A DNA stretch of 64,000 nucleotides from Congeria kusceri (lineage: Eukaryota > Mollusca > Bivalvia > Myida > Dreissenidae), in the NCBI GenBank assembly GCA_027627225.1, contig JAPFQT010000083.1, positions 744,001 to 808,000 on the forward strand, written 5' to 3'. Positions 44,601 through 57,230 of this stretch are shown piece after piece. Within the stretch, counting starts at the first letter, position 1. Each line of letters begins with the position of its first letter. A program made the position numbers and the translations under genes. Under the pieces are notes generated by a model that saw only the letters and a program-made list of their open reading frames with translations, was not told the DNA's origin and did not search any database.

Positions 44601-44984
44601 AATGACATAGTTTTCTTGCTACATTTATTTATTATTTTGACATCAAAACTAAATAAAAAATTGTGAATTTACCATGGTTTGTACAGCTTCAACCAAGCAT
44701 CAGACAGCATTCTCTAAAATGTCCAAACCATGGAATTCAAATAAATATGATATGTTTACAGCAAATCTATTTGGGAAAAATTATTTAAGCAATATTTACA
44801 TGTAATGTATCATCCATTTAGATTTGCAGTAATATTGTGTCCTATTTAAATATGCACACCAAACGATAAATGAGAAATGCTCACACCTGAACTCTATAAA
44901 AAATGGAAAATATATGTTGATAATAGAACTATTATTTTTTAGGTTTCACATGACGTCAATCGTTTGATGTCTAGTTTGTAGAGA
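44601..44984. other. Spacer, no gene seen
   Basis: AT-rich sequence without counterpart in the second duplication copy beyond about 44.6 kb. No frame or repeat was recognised. Confidence 0.4.
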
Positions 44985-45494
44985 ACTTGTGCTAAAAATA
45001 CATGTCATGCAAACACGAGAGGACATGCATGAACTATTATTATATTTATCCCCTATCAAAAGGGACTTCATGAGATCAAGAATTTTTCATGCCATTAAGC
45101 ATTATTCATGAAGTCTTCTTGAAAACCTCTAATAACAAACTTCATGAAGTTTTATGCATGAAGTGATTTAAGATAAACTTCATGAAGGCGTCATGCATTA
45201 TTGAAATTCTAGAAACATTCATGAAGCTTTAAAAAGAATAGATCAATATTTTTTTATGAATACCACCCTTAGCTCAGATTTCGGAAATGTCATCAGTTTC
45301 CGCAGATTCTCCACACATTTTCCGCAAAAATGATTTTGGCTTTGCGGAGAAATTTCTTATATGCGGAGAACATGCGGAGAGTATGCGGAATATTGACACT
45401 TAGAAATTTTACAGTTGCGGAAATTCTGACTTAGACATTTTCATGATGCGGAAAAGTTATACTTTGAAAAAATTACAAGCTTGTTAATCTATTT

Positions 45495-46275
45495 ATTAAA
45501 ACAAGAGCTGTTTGTAACACATATATGCCCCCTCTAGGTCAAAAACAATCTTGAATATCAATTTAGGGAGAATTGTTGAACATACACCCATGAAACCACA
45601 AGTCTGAATTCTGTCTAATCTCTGTCTGAATAAACACTGAATACAGTCTTAGGACATAACCTGGGACATAACCTGAACATCTATGTGAAAAAAGGGGCAT
45701 ATATCTGTCAAAATACAAAACAGAGTTATGGGGAATGTAGAACTTGAAGCTGGAGTTGAGGACAAAGGTATATTCTAATTTTCAAGTGAATAACTTATGT
45801 AATTGTGTAGTTACAATAGTTTTAATTATAAACTTTAACCTGAAAATCTATGTGAAAAAGGGACATAACTATGTCAAAATATAAAACAGTAAAACTGAGT
45901 TTTGGGGAATGTGGCACTTGATGGAGTTGATGACATTTAAGGTATATTCTAAATTTCAAGTGAATAACTTTTGTAGTTTTGAAGTTACAGAAGTTTTGAA
46001 TATAAACTTTAACCTGAAAATCTATGTGAAAAAGGGGCACAACTATGTCAAATAGAAACCTGAGTTATGGGGAATGTGGCACTTGATATTAGAGTTGATG
46101 ATAAAGGTATTCCAAGTTTCAAGTTTATAACTTATGTAAATTTGAACTTACAAAAGGAAATAAATAATGCAATTTTAGGACAATTACAGTACACCATACC
46201 ATGTAATGCTATGCAGGATATGATGTCATTTATGATGTCATCAGTTGACTTTCATTGCTCAAGTCTGAAATGATT
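45495..46275 (+). repeat. Family I start fused to family B units
   Basis: The 5' end ACAAGAGCTGTTTGTAACACA matches family I. After about 150 bp, units with AAAATCTATGTGAAAAAGGG and GAGTTATGGGGAATGTAG match family B. It shows exchange of cores between element families. No gene is present; the frames at 45822-46273 follow the repeat. Confidence 0.6.
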
Positions 46276-47270
46276 TAAACATGATTGTGATTTTAAAACA
46301 GAAATATCTATGAATACTGAACACTTGGAACCTGTGTCTGTAAGTATTATTTCATTTAAGTTACAAACAAGTCAATAAACTATAACTGCTTTTGCACATT
46401 TAAAAGGGTTTTACATTTTTAAGCATTTGTAATATATTTTCGCGACCATATGCCAAGAGGCTTAAGCTACATGTCTTCTCACAGTTATGTTCCTTTAAAT
46501 AACAAGCGTTTGACTCATTATTATTGTTTTCCTTACAATATAATCCTTCCATCAATGTTCTATTATATAATGAGTTTGCAAAATGGAAAATCAGTACTTT
46601 ATCATTTGTCTGTATTTTAATGTTAACTATGGAAGCACAATTGTACCATAAAATTGTGAAAAGTTGCATAATCATTATATTGTTTACTGTTCCTAACCGC
46701 ATTGTACTTTAAGGAGATTTTTAGACATAATAAACTGGAAAATGGAAAATAATGTATCTGTTATACTTGTCTGCACAAAATTATGTTGTTTTGTTGATTT
46801 ATATTAGCACAATTGTACTGTATCATGAAAAAATGAATATTGTCTGGACTCGTATGAATTTTGTCAGAATTGTTCTTTTCAGCAATGTCAGAAATAATAG
46901 ACGCATCCACAAATGTCAATTACATTCAAATTAATCTGCAATATTATCCAATCATCGCACTTGGATATCATGTGTTTGGCGATTAAAATATTTGATACAA
47001 GCACGTGCATAATATTTGTGATATTCAAATGTTTGTGATTTTCGATGAATGGAAATTAATTCTTTAAAAATAGCTGGGGTGTAGTTTTAACTATTTGTGG
47101 AAAAATCCAGATCGGTCTACTCAAATATAAGTCCGACTCAATTCAGACAGTACTTTTTCATGAGGGTAGAGAGCAGGGAACAGCTTAAAAGGCCAATTTT
47201 ACATAAATTGACCCTTCACCAAATTTGATCAATACCATTCTGCACCACTGAACAATATGGTCACCAGAGC
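46276..47270. other. AT-rich spacer inside the word-array region
   Basis: Several frames of 60-100 codons occur on both strands around 46400-46934. They have low-complexity, hydrophobic content and no splice context. Near 47140-47270 a family I end fragment (AAAAGGCCAATTTTACATAAA) is visible. Confidence 0.4.
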
Positions 47271-48243
47271 TAAAAATAGAAAAATCCAAGGAAGGATCAC
47301 CCAATTATTCCTCGAGTGTCAATTTTCTGTGGATTATTTCCACCTGCTGAAAAACAAATGCATTAATTTTCCGCAGAAGTTCCGCATATATGGAAATAGA
47401 AATGTCTGCACTGAAAGCGGAACAAATGATGATACTATGTCCACTTTTTTGATAGCTCTATTATTTTTAGAAGTCTTCATGATTTTTGGAATTCTTCATG
47501 AATGTTGAAAGAAAAGCACAACCAATTTATTCTTGAAATTACAAAAATTTTGTTCATGAAGTATTCATGAATATCTGTGAACTATAAATGAGACATTAGA
47601 ATAAAGAACAAAATTATTCATGAAATATTCATGAAATATTTTTTCATGAAGTCGTGCATGAAGTCTTCATGAAGTGCATAGTTCATGAAGTTGTTATGAA
47701 CAAACCCATTCTTTATTTCATGCATTTTTCTGCATGTGAAAATGCATCAACTATTCATGAAGCTATGTTTTATGAATGTTTCATGCATTTGTCCCATTTA
47801 TAGTTCACTTCTTTTCCATGAAGTCTTCATGAAGCCACTGCATGAAGTATTCACACAGATTTTAAGAAGAATTCATGAAATATGCCTAAACATTTCACAG
47901 GGGATAGCAACACAAAACAGCATATGAACACCCCAAGATTGCTGACATTTTTTCAATTCTTACAGAGCATGTGAATACCATCTTGTATACTGTCGCTGTC
48001 TTGAAAGAGGTTCATTTAAGTTTCATTGAAAATTGATATTTTGATACAAGTATTGTTTTATCTGGCAAACAGCTTTGCTCACAAATTGAAAGACAAAACA
48101 CATCTTCACTTGGTTGAGATTGTAAAAAACGGAAACCATGTAAACTTGTATGTATCAATAAAAACATACTATTAATATTGCCACATCATTTATTGATTTC
48201 ACAGATAAATATTTGTTTAAGTGCATTAAAGTAGAGCTCTGTA

Positions 48244-48495
48244 AAGATGGAGATGATGATGATGTAGGAGATGTTGGTGATCATGTTGATGTGGTCATAA
48301 TTATGACATTGTGATTACCACTATAACGGAACGATATGATGACGACGATGCTGTTGCTACTGATGGTGATCATGACAATGGTGACGATAATGAAGAAGAT
48401 GAAGATATGGTGATGACGATAATGATGTTGCTAATGATGAAGATGACGATGAAAACGACAACGATGATGATGACAGTGACGATGATGATGAAGAA
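48244..48495. repeat. Imperfect GAT/GAC trinucleotide microsatellite
   Basis: About 250 bp of GATGATGAT, GACGATAATG and similar steps. The plus-strand frame at 48311-48625 is only a D/E/M/T-rich reading of this tract and is not a gene. Confidence 0.75.
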
Positions 48496-48599
48496 TTTAG
48501 ATTTTAATATTTCCTATTTTTGGAACTATTTTGCTCCATTATCTTATTTGCAGAAAACACAAGTTTTGCCAGTGAACAGTCTTACCATCGAGGTGTGTA

Positions 48600-48958
48600 T
48601 ATGCAACAACACTGCTATTCAATAAATTGACAAACAATTAAAAGGAGACCGTAGTAAATGGCTCAGCGGGATAGGCCGAGAGTTTACAACAGCGTCCAAA
48701 GCTCGGAATAGGCTGTCCCAACCTAAGTTGTAATGTCCGAACTATGGTAGTTTTAGTGTATCTTTATCAGACTGGTTTTTATGATCTACAACCGTTCGAA
48801 ATGCCAACAAATCCTGATTAAATGCCTTTAAAGTGTCATTTTCTTTGATACAAACACGCATCTGTTTGTAAAAATATTTACGCGCAGTAACAGATTACAC
48901 CGTGTTGAAAGCATTCAACCTTCATCCGAACATTGGTGAATTTTCCCTAATTACTTGC
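48600..48958. other. Spacer left of the 79-bp satellite
   Basis: Near 48655 a possible tRNA-like box A (TGGCTCAGCGGGATAGG) occurs without a T arm. The last part (AATTACTTGCAA) is homologous to the flank of the single-copy monomer at 57.8 kb. No gene was seen. Confidence 0.4.
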
Positions 48959-49985
48959 AACCCCGATAGTAGGGATAGTAGCGATACCCGACCTGATACC
49001 TTTACATCATCTAGATAGTCTTACTGATAAATGATTCAACCTCGATAGTAGGGATAGTAGCGTTACCCGACCTGATACCTTTACACCATCTAGATAGTCT
49101 TATTGATAAATGATTCAACCCCGATAGTAGGGATAGTAGCGTTACCCGACCTGATACCTTTACACCATCTAGATAGTCTTACTGATAAATGATTCAACCC
49201 CGATAGTAGGGATAGTAGCGTTACCCGACCTGATACCTTAACACCATCTAGATAGTCTTACTGATAAATGATTCAACCCCGATAGTAGGGATAGTAGCGT
49301 TACCCGACCTGATACCTTTACACCATCTAGATAGTCTTACTGATAAATGATTCAACCTCGATAGTAGGGATAGTAGCGTTACCCGACCTGATACCTTTAC
49401 ACCATCTAGATAGTCTTACTGATAAATGATTCAACCCCGATAGTAGGGATAGTAGCGTTACCTGACCTGATACCTTAACACCATCTAGATAGTCTTATTG
49501 ATAAATGATTCAACCCCGATAGTAGGGATAGTAGCGTTACCTGACCTGATACCTTTACACCATCTAGATAGTCTTACTGATAAATGATTCAACCCCGATA
49601 GTAGGGATAGTAGCGTTACCCGACCTGATACCTTAACACCATCTAGATAGTCTTATTGATAAATGATTCAACCCCGATAGTAGGGATAGTAGCGATACCC
49701 GACCTGATACCTTTACACCATCTAGATAGTCTTACTGATAAATGATTCAACCCCGATAGTAGGGATAGTAGCGTTACCCGACCTGATACCTTTACACCAT
49801 CTAGATAGTCTTATTGATAAATGATTCAACCTCGATAGTAGGGATAGTAGCGATACCCGACCTGATACCTTAACACCATCTAGATAGTCTTATTGATAAA
49901 TGATTCAACCCCGATAGTAGGGATAGTAGCGTTACCCGACCTGATACCTTAACACCATCTAGATAGTCTTATTGATAAATGATTC
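48959..49985. repeat. 79-bp satellite, 13 contiguous copies
   Basis: Units start every 79 bp from 48959 to 49907 (for example 49038, 49117, 49196). Each reads AACCCCGATAGTAGGGATAG at the front and ends GATAAATGATTC. Copies differ at a handful of sites (CCCC/CCTC, CGTTA/CGATA, CCCGA/CCTGA, CTTTAC/CTTAAC, TACTG/TATTG) in shuffled combinations, with no indels. This indicates recent expansion with exchange between units. There is no coding capacity. Confidence 0.95.
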
Positions 49986-50950
49986 AACAAGTGGGAGTGA
50001 CACTTATTATACAGGCTAACGTCTGATCGCTCAACAATTGTTTTAATGGTGTGAAACTGAAAATTACAATTTTCATCAATACTAACTATTCAAAATCTGG
50101 GAAGAATATAAATATTCAGGAAATCCACATTTGAAAGCCTTTTTATAATAGAATTCACAATTTGCAACTACAAACGAAATCACTTTCTAGAAATCAGCCA
50201 TGCAACATTCCTAATCTGGAACATTGTCCAAATTTGACTTCAAGGCCAAAACATCAAGCATTATCTGTGCTTCTCAAGTTCATAAAGACTTGTCGAGACA
50301 AAACTACTTTTATTTATGCTCGGAGATATATCACAAGTAAACATCTGCTATTCATAGCTATTGACCGACTTAATAATCAATAATCCCTAACGCACAAATG
50401 CTGCATGGGCGGTGTTCAGGAGGACCAAAAAATATTGATTGATGCTTTTTGTAACAGTGTCTGCATGCAAAAGCATGTACTGAAGATCACCGTTATTTCG
50501 AACACCGTTAATCAGAATTCCTTGTTATTTTGTATTGTTGTTTTTGTATTCTAGTTTGATTTACATTCATAAGGTCATCAGTTCGCATTTACTTGTAACA
50601 GATCCTAAATGAAATATATTGCTTCATGTACAATAGTCAGAATGTCAGGGGAAATAATAAATAAGGAAAGCATCACTATTATATATATATACAGTTTGGC
50701 GATTTTTGCAACAATAATGCTATCTAGAAATGTTTAATTGAAATAATCATTATTTCGAAGTATTTGTATTGTACCCAACAATTTCAAAATAACGAGGTTC
50801 TACTGTACCTGGTTTTTCAAGGGCAAGCTCTTTTGTTGTGTAGCAATAGGGGCGGTTTCTTATGCTATGAAGCAGTACACAGTTATGCTTAAAACAATAC
50901 ATGAGATAGTTTTAGTCTAAATGAAGTTAGGCTAAAAACAAATTAATGAA
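49986..50950. other. Right flank of the satellite and pogo-like remnant
   Basis: Up to about 50.1 kb the flank (ACACTTATTATACAGGC) matches the flank of the monomer at 57.9 kb. Near 50745-50812, AACGAGGTTCTACTGTA resembles a pogo-type terminus; a loosely matching left side (GTTATTTCGAACACCG) lies near 50492. The frame at 50162-50383 has no support. Confidence 0.45.
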
Positions 50951-50952
50951 TT

Positions 50953-51864
50953 GTTTCTCAGGCTCTTTTTCCAAAAGATCAGGAGGCAAAGGCAAATTTA
51001 TTTTTTTTCATTGAAATAATTTTTTTATTTTTTTCTCCTACTCTTTTCTATTGGCACTTTGTAATGGCTTATTAAAACAAGTAAATAAGAGCAGATTAAA
51101 GCCAATTTAAAGTTTTAATAACAACATAAGCATCCCTTTTTATAAAATTCTAAATATAGATTTATTAATCACAAACGGTCATTTATAGAAGCCGACGTAA
51201 AAAGGCAATAAATATGAATGTTCATAATTAACATAAGTGCCTTCAAATTGATATACGATCAGCATTAAAGTACTCCTATTTATAGCATTTAACTTTTCGT
51301 AATTCATATTTTTATAACTGTTTAAAACAGGCAGTATTTGCAATAAATCACCAATAATTTTTGGAAAGGAAAATCAACACTTGCAGCTGGCATTTTTGTT
51401 TGTATCCAAAGGACTTGTATTGACACAGATTTTCTTCAAAAAATATGGAATGTTAAATATTACACAAGCAAAAGCATCTACGAAACAAAAGTTTAAGTCA
51501 ACAAATAGACGATATTTATAACGTTTCCCAATCGAATATGATTTTTATTTCACAATTTGTGTATATTCGCTTTTATAATAAATTCAGACAGGAAGAAAGT
51601 TACCGGAAATACAGAAATCCCTAACTCTTCTTCCGCTGTGTTAAAAAGCCGGGCCGGCTAGCTCAGTTGGTAGAGCACTGGACTACAACTCCAGCCACAT
51701 AGCTTGTGTGGGGATTGGTCATGAAATTATTTAAACGGCCAACCTGGACTGCTCCTTAAAAACCCTGGCGCGATCTTCCAAAAATATTAAATAATTTTTT
51801 TTTGGCCATTAAATCAAATTCGTGGCGGGCCATTAGAAAACGTTGCGGCACTGCCTGAGAAACA
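50953..51864. mobile_element. Possible TIR element with TTTCTCAGGC ends and an internal tRNA-like head
   Basis: GTTTCTCAGGC at the left and GCCTGAGAAAC at the right are inverted. Inside, at about 51655-51705, a tRNA-like sequence has box A (TAGCTCAGTTGGTAGAGC) and a perfect anticodon stem (CTGGA/TCCAG) but no normal T arm. No target duplication was seen. The short inverted ends could be coincidental. Confidence 0.35.
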
Positions 51865-52099
51865 TCTTTCACTTTGTTTAGCCTTATGATGGTTGTACCT
51901 AGTAGTGATTAATATACATGTTATTTTCACTTTATGTCCTTAATGTTTTTTTATTTTTTTTATTTCACTATTTAAACAGGTTCTCTTCCAACATTTCGTA
52001 GTTTTGTAAGCAATTGTATACACACTTCACGGATCAATTACAATTAAGCAAGAACTACAATGAAAATATATGTACTTTTTAAAAAAAATTCGAATCCCC

Positions 52100-53095
52100 A
52101 TCTTCACGTACTCTTCAACTACACATTACCCTCTACAATGAAGACAAGTTTCAAGAAAATCCGTTAGATACTCTAGGAGGAGTTGCATTCAAAAGGAATT
52201 TTCCCTATACATAACATACAGGAAAATAATTAAAGGGCCATAACTTGCAAATGGTGGAGAAAAATTTTAATCCTCATTTATACTCACAACTTCACGTCCG
52301 ATCTGGCCCATATTTGACTTCAAATGAGACCTTATGGCTTTACACAAACAGTGCAAGTCTCTGTCCTCCATGTTGTTTCGTGCTCAGGTGAGCTAAAATG
52401 TGGTTGGACAGAACAGGGTGATTACTATAGGGCATCTGCAAAAAATTTGCGGGGCCCTAATTAGTAATAAAAGGTATCCATGTATGAAGTTGAATTAAAA
52501 TAGCTCAATTGGTTCTCGAGTAATTGAGCGGAAACCCTTTTGTTTTTTTTTGTAACGGTGACCTTGACAGTGACCCCATCCACCCCCTATGTAATCCCAA
52601 GCCAGGTCTGGATATAAGGTATCTATGGATGAAGTTTCATTAAAATATTTCAATTCGTTCTTAAGTTAGAGAGCTGAAACCAAATGTTGACTATGCCTCA
52701 AAATGAAAAATTAACAAAGGGCAACAAATCCAGAATTATTAATTGCAGAGTAACGGTTCTTGTGCACTGCACTTCTCCTCAAGGAGATCTATTAGCGAAT
52801 GAAGTTTCAAGTTAATACCTCTTACAGTCTAAGAGTTATGCTCCAGGCAAAAACGAAGTATTAAAAATTAAGAAAGGGCAATAACTCCAGAACCATGAAG
52901 TGCAGCAGAGTAATGGTTCTTGTGTACTGCACTTCTCCTTATTGTGATCTATTCACCCATGAAGTTTCAAATTAATAGCTGAAACGGTTTTTCAGTTATG
53001 AAAGAAAAACATGAAAGATGTGGATGGACAGACGGACGGACGGACAGGATGATTACAATAGGGCACCAGCAAAAAATTTGCGGGGCCCTAATGAC
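52100..53095 (+). repeat. Two tandem-core elements with GCTCAGGTGAGCT and GGGGCCCTAA ends
   Basis: The first ends at about 52397 with TGCTCAGGTGAGCTAAAA. The second (about 52420-53092) combines one family D unit, two units with GTGCACTGCACTTCTCC, a GACGGACGGACGGAC tail and an end AATTTGCGGGGCCCTAA. The same TTTGCGGGGCCCTAA also occurs at its start near 52449. Cores of three families therefore meet here. No gene is present. Confidence 0.55.
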
Positions 53096-54329
53096 TTGCT
53101 ACTGAATTTGGGGGTGCTTATGTGCAAGTGACTCACAGGGAATGCATGTGAGCATTTGTTATATGTCGCATTGTCATTACAATCTATCTCAATATATGAT
53201 CAGCTTAATAAGTTACTTCCAATCTAAGCCTCTAGTTTTTTGGTCAGCAAAACGTGTAGTTGTACCAATAGAATGAGGTCCCATGCCATGGCCATATTAG
53301 CTAAAGAAACTTCAATGAACAGTTTATATAGTACTGACTAGACCTGTTCGCTGAAGCCAATCCCGTTTCGAAAGTCAACCAGAGTCGTAACATATTTATG
53401 TCACGCTATAAATCCATAATTTTGAAAATTCTGGAGGAAATCACTACATAGACAGGTAAGTCACTATACATTTTTGACTTGTGGCGTGTTTTGAGAATCG
53501 ACATACCTGAAAATAACTCTGATCAGCACACAATGTACAATTAGGCCGTCGTTGTTGTTTCATCACATGACTACGAGATTTTCATTTGGATATTTTCGGA
53601 TCGCCCTTGACCTTTTCGCGTGCTCAAATTGTTAACATGGTTTTCGTTTTCCGTAATGCATTATTTTTGTTCAATTTCTAATGTTTGACCAGCAAACATA
53701 TTGTATTAATATTGGTGATAGTGATGTTTAATATTCTTTTACTAGGTATTAAAATTATAGTGTGTTCACAAAACAATCACCAGTCAATTAAAAATCCAGG
53801 AAATATAATTTTTGTTTCAGGCTGTGTTTGACAAAAGTTACAGCACATGTTCTGTTACTAAAAATAGATAAAAAATCACATGACCGTGAAATCCCGTGAG
53901 ATTCTCATTTGACAAATGATTTCCTCCACACTTTAGTAACGAAACAGTAAATAAGAAGTGTTTTAGACCGTATTTTATCATTTCATAAGTATGCTAACTA
54001 GATGTAAAAATTATCTATCTATCCAATAATACTGCCTATTTGGTTCAGTAGTGCATTTAAAAGCCGTCTTTGGCAGTTTTTTTGTTAACTGTTGATAAAC
54101 TGTCAAATTATTCAGACTTGCTGGTAGACTTAATTATGGGGGTTGCCCAATAACTTTTGTCGTGCAGTCAACAAAAATTTTAAAAAGTGACATTTTAAGT
54201 TATGGAAGACAATTTTCTTTGTTCTTACAATTGGACCATCTGGAGTTCAGTCCATTTAATATACAGGTCAGCAATATAATATGGAAATGCTTTCAGCTGG
54301 TATTTTGTGATTAAATTGCTAAAAATAAA
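53096..54329. other. Mostly unique sequence with a possible promoter region
   Basis: Around 53400-53640 the DNA is less AT-rich. A TATAAA at about 53408 and a GTAAGT donor at 53457 on the plus strand, and an exon-like segment on the minus strand (53563-53507), lie close together. The rest is AT-rich and unrecognised. Confidence 0.35.
53507..53563 (-). CDS. Candidate 19-codon first exon, low confidence
   Basis: An ATG at 53563 opens MKQQRRPNCTLCADQSYFQ and runs into a GTATGT donor in phase 0. No neighbouring exon on this strand has a compatible start, except possibly the one at 8530-8399. The segment is short and chance is a real explanation. Confidence 0.2.
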
Positions 54330-54894
54330 TTGTCTGGTATGTGAAAATACAATGTCAATCAATCAGCCAGAATATAGGCTCCAGAGAGTAAAATTCTTCC
54401 AGTACACATGTGCATAAGAAAAGCATTTCAGAGCAAGATTACCTAGTTTCAGGAGAGGCCTATATTGTTCGTGCACAAGTAAATGTATCTATTGATATGA
54501 ATTTAGAACATGTCAACTAATCAAACAAATTTGAACTGTATCTGTCTATATCACGATTTCTATGATAAACACTCAGACAATGATTTAAATCACTTAGTTA
54601 TTGAGATATAGAAAGATAATTGTCCTAATAAGGTATATATAAAGTAGCATGTGACTGTCATTTAAAGGGACCATTTCATATTTGACTTTTCAATTCTGTA
54701 TTATTGTAATGATAAATAAAACTTTAAATGTCCTGATATGTGTTTCACTTACAATTTCTTACTAATATCTATGAACAACCGATGTGGATACAACACATTG
54801 TCTTCATATTCTGCCTTAAATATTATTGCAAAATTTTGCAGTGCTGAGGTTTTTAATAGAATTAGTAATGAGGTGGTCAGGATGTGCTATGCAT

Positions 54895-56548
54895 TTTAAA
54901 GGGACTTTTTCACATATTTTCTCATTTTTAAAAAATGACATTTAATATCAAAACTGCAAAACATTAAGCAGATGGACTAACTAAATCCAAATAGAATATA
55001 AAGAAAAAAATAATGATTACAAGATTTGCCTTCGACTCAAACCTACGACCGCTGCGATCAAAAATCGGTCTAACCATTCGGTTATTCTGACTAAAAGTCA
55101 TGGTAGTGATTTTAACACTATGTAAGTGATACACATGTTTTCCAAAATAGTGCTGAAAAGCGTTAGAATTTTATACATTTCAATTGATGATTTTTCATAA
55201 CAAGAGAGGACAGCACGCTCGACTTTTCTTGTGCTTGTCAGAGTTACTGGCATTTTTTTTCTAAAACAAGAAACCAAGAAATTCTACAAAAACCAAATTT
55301 TCAAACAAATAGCATAAAAGTCAGCACATCAGTAAAATGTTTAGTAATGGTAAACTTAACCTTGACCCACCCACCCCATATGCAATCCCAAGCGAGGGCT
55401 TGATATGAGGTATCTATGTATTAAGTTTTATTAAAATATCTCAATGTGTTCTCAAGTTATTGAGCGGAAACCATTTTTCTATTTTTAGTAACACTGACCT
55501 TGACCCCACCCACCCCAAATGCAATCCCAAGCGAGGTCTCCATTTAAGGCATCTATGTATAAAGTTTCATTAAAATATCTCAACGCGTTCTCAACTTATC
55601 GAGCAAAAACCTTTTTCTATTTTAGTAACAGCGACCTTGACCTTGACCCTATATGCAATCGCAAGTGAGGTCTTGATATAAGGTATCTATGTATTAAGTT
55701 TCATTAAAATATTTCAATGCGTTCTCAAGTTATTTAGCGGAAACCCTTTGTCTATTTTTAGTAACAGTGACCTTGACCCAACCCACCCCATATGCAACCC
55801 AAAGGGAGGTCTCGCTATAAAGCATGCATGTATAAAGTTTAATACAAATATCTCAATGCATTCTTAAGTTATTGAGCCAAAAGCGTTTCAATTTTTAGTT
55901 ACAGTGACCTTGACCCCATCCATCCCATATGCAATCCCAAGCAAAGTCTCAACACAGGGTATATATTTATAAAGTTTCATTAAAATACCTCAATGCGTGT
56001 TCAAATTATTGAGCGGAAAACAATTTTTCTATTTTTAGTAACAGTGACCTTGATCTTGATCCAACCGACCCCATATGCAATCCCATAAGGTATCTATGTT
56101 TGAAGTTTCATTACAATAGCATAATCCGTTTTCGAGTTAGAGAGCGGAAACAAAAAGTTGAGAAATTAGCCTACCGAAAAAATAAAACCTGTCTATACAG
56201 CTTATATATGAAAAAAAAGTGTAAAAAGGCCCATAATTTTGACAAATGTCAAACTAGAGTTACCAAACTTGGCCTATGAGTTCATTTTAATACAGGGAAT
56301 AAGTGTTCTTAGTTTGATTGAAATCTCTCAAGCCATTCCTGATAAACTAGCTTAATGAAAAACTTTAACCTAGCTCGGACGCCGACGCGAGTTGAATAGC
56401 TTGCCCTTTCTTTGTAAAGTCGAGCTAAAAAAAACTCTATAGTGTTATTTTGTTTGATTATATATATAATGGATTTTTTCTTCTGGGCTCTATGACAAAA
56501 TTTTTTGGAATGTGTCAAGTTGCCAATCTGTGAACACGTCCCTAGACC
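54895..56548. mobile_element. TIR element with tRNA-like core, split by a family D element
   Basis: The left end AAAGGGACTTTTTCACATA and the right end TGTGAACACGTCCCT are inverted. At 55085-55022 (minus) a tRNA-like core has box A (AACCGAATGGTTAGACC) and box B (GGTTTGAGTC). A family D element occupies 55198-56432. Copy 1 of the segmental duplication has an empty site near 43440. The half element at 11369-11672 belongs to the same group. Confidence 0.6.
55198..56432 (+). mobile_element. Tandem-core Helitron-like element, family D, second full copy
   Basis: ACAAGAGAGGACAGCACGCTCG starts the copy. Six to seven units with CTTGACCCCACCCACCCC, CAAGCGAGG and TCAAGTTATTGAGCGGAAAC follow, then the AAAAAGGCCCATAATTTTG unit. 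It ends in TTGTAAAGTCGAGCTAAAA. Structure and order match 17878-20437 without the 920-bp insert. Confidence 0.7.
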
Positions 56549-56773
56549 AACATAACACAAATGAATCTTTCATTCGAAATGTATGAATGAAATGATACAT
56601 AGCCTTAGGAATAGAAAGTTTAATGGCCCTTTATTGTTATCATACCTGTGACATACATCGGTCATTTCATGCTGATATATCGAAAATCACAGTCCATAAT
56701 CTGCTTTATTTAGTACACAGATGACTAGTTTACACCCGTATCATACTATCTAACTTTAAGATAAATATTTGGC

Positions 56774-56869
56774 GTCATTAATCTGACCTCCGACATTTTC
56801 ACAATCATTGTGGATGATGATCCTAGACGTCCTGTGATTGTTACATTGAACCTTTACTCTCACTGTCAG
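56774..56869 (+). other. Conserved 32-codon frame, copy 2
   Basis: The counterpart of 43697-43792 reads VINLTSDIFTIIVDDDPRRP and ends SHCQ before a donor-like GTGATT. There are fourteen base differences from copy 1, seven of them at third positions, and no indels. The same upstream TAA and lack of acceptor argue against an exon. The minus strand is also open here (56992-56756). Confidence 0.25.
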
Positions 56870-57230
56870 GTGATTTTTATACATGAGATTGTTCATGTGA
56901 TGCCCTGATAGAGGGAATGATAACCTAACTTTTATATTCCTATACGCTGATTCAAATAGTATCATCCCACTCAGGGTTTTAAGTTCGTTCACAGCTATAG
57001 AAACAGGGATTGCGCAATCAATTGTCTGTATTGCCCAGCTTGTCCCAGAGCATATACGGGCAAGTGAAAACTTGCCACAATTACTTATAAATACTGTACA
57101 GTACAGAAAATCAGCACAAATCTATTGCCAAAAACAGACAAATAAGGCAATACGAGAGTTCGCCATCCCTGGAAAAGTGTTTGAATATACTGTCAGATAT
57201 TGCATATAAAAGTTCTCATAATCTACTAAC

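Larger units (their letters stand above)
44985..47885. repeat. Composite region with TTCATGAA and TCCGC/GCGGA word arrays
   Basis: Two outer segments (about 45060-45235 and 47460-47885) are packed with the palindrome TTCATGAA and near forms such as TGCATGAAG, over a dozen exact copies in all. Two inner segments (about 45280-45460 and 47300-47430) carry TCCGC and GCGGA words. Between them sit a family B element and unrecognised DNA. The word spacing is irregular, so it is not an ordinary satellite. No protein frame is shared by the arrays. Confidence 0.6.

Noticed and set aside
46400..46934. Opposed 60-100-codon frames
   Set aside because: Complementary AT-rich shadows with no splice or start context.
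48311..48625. 104-residue D/M/T-rich frame
   Set aside because: Reading of a GAT/GAC microsatellite.
48959..49985. CRISPR-like array
   Set aside because: Units are contiguous at 79 bp with no unique spacers, in a eukaryotic context; it is a satellite.
51655..51720. Functional tRNA gene
   Set aside because: D arm and anticodon stem are good, but the T arm is absent.
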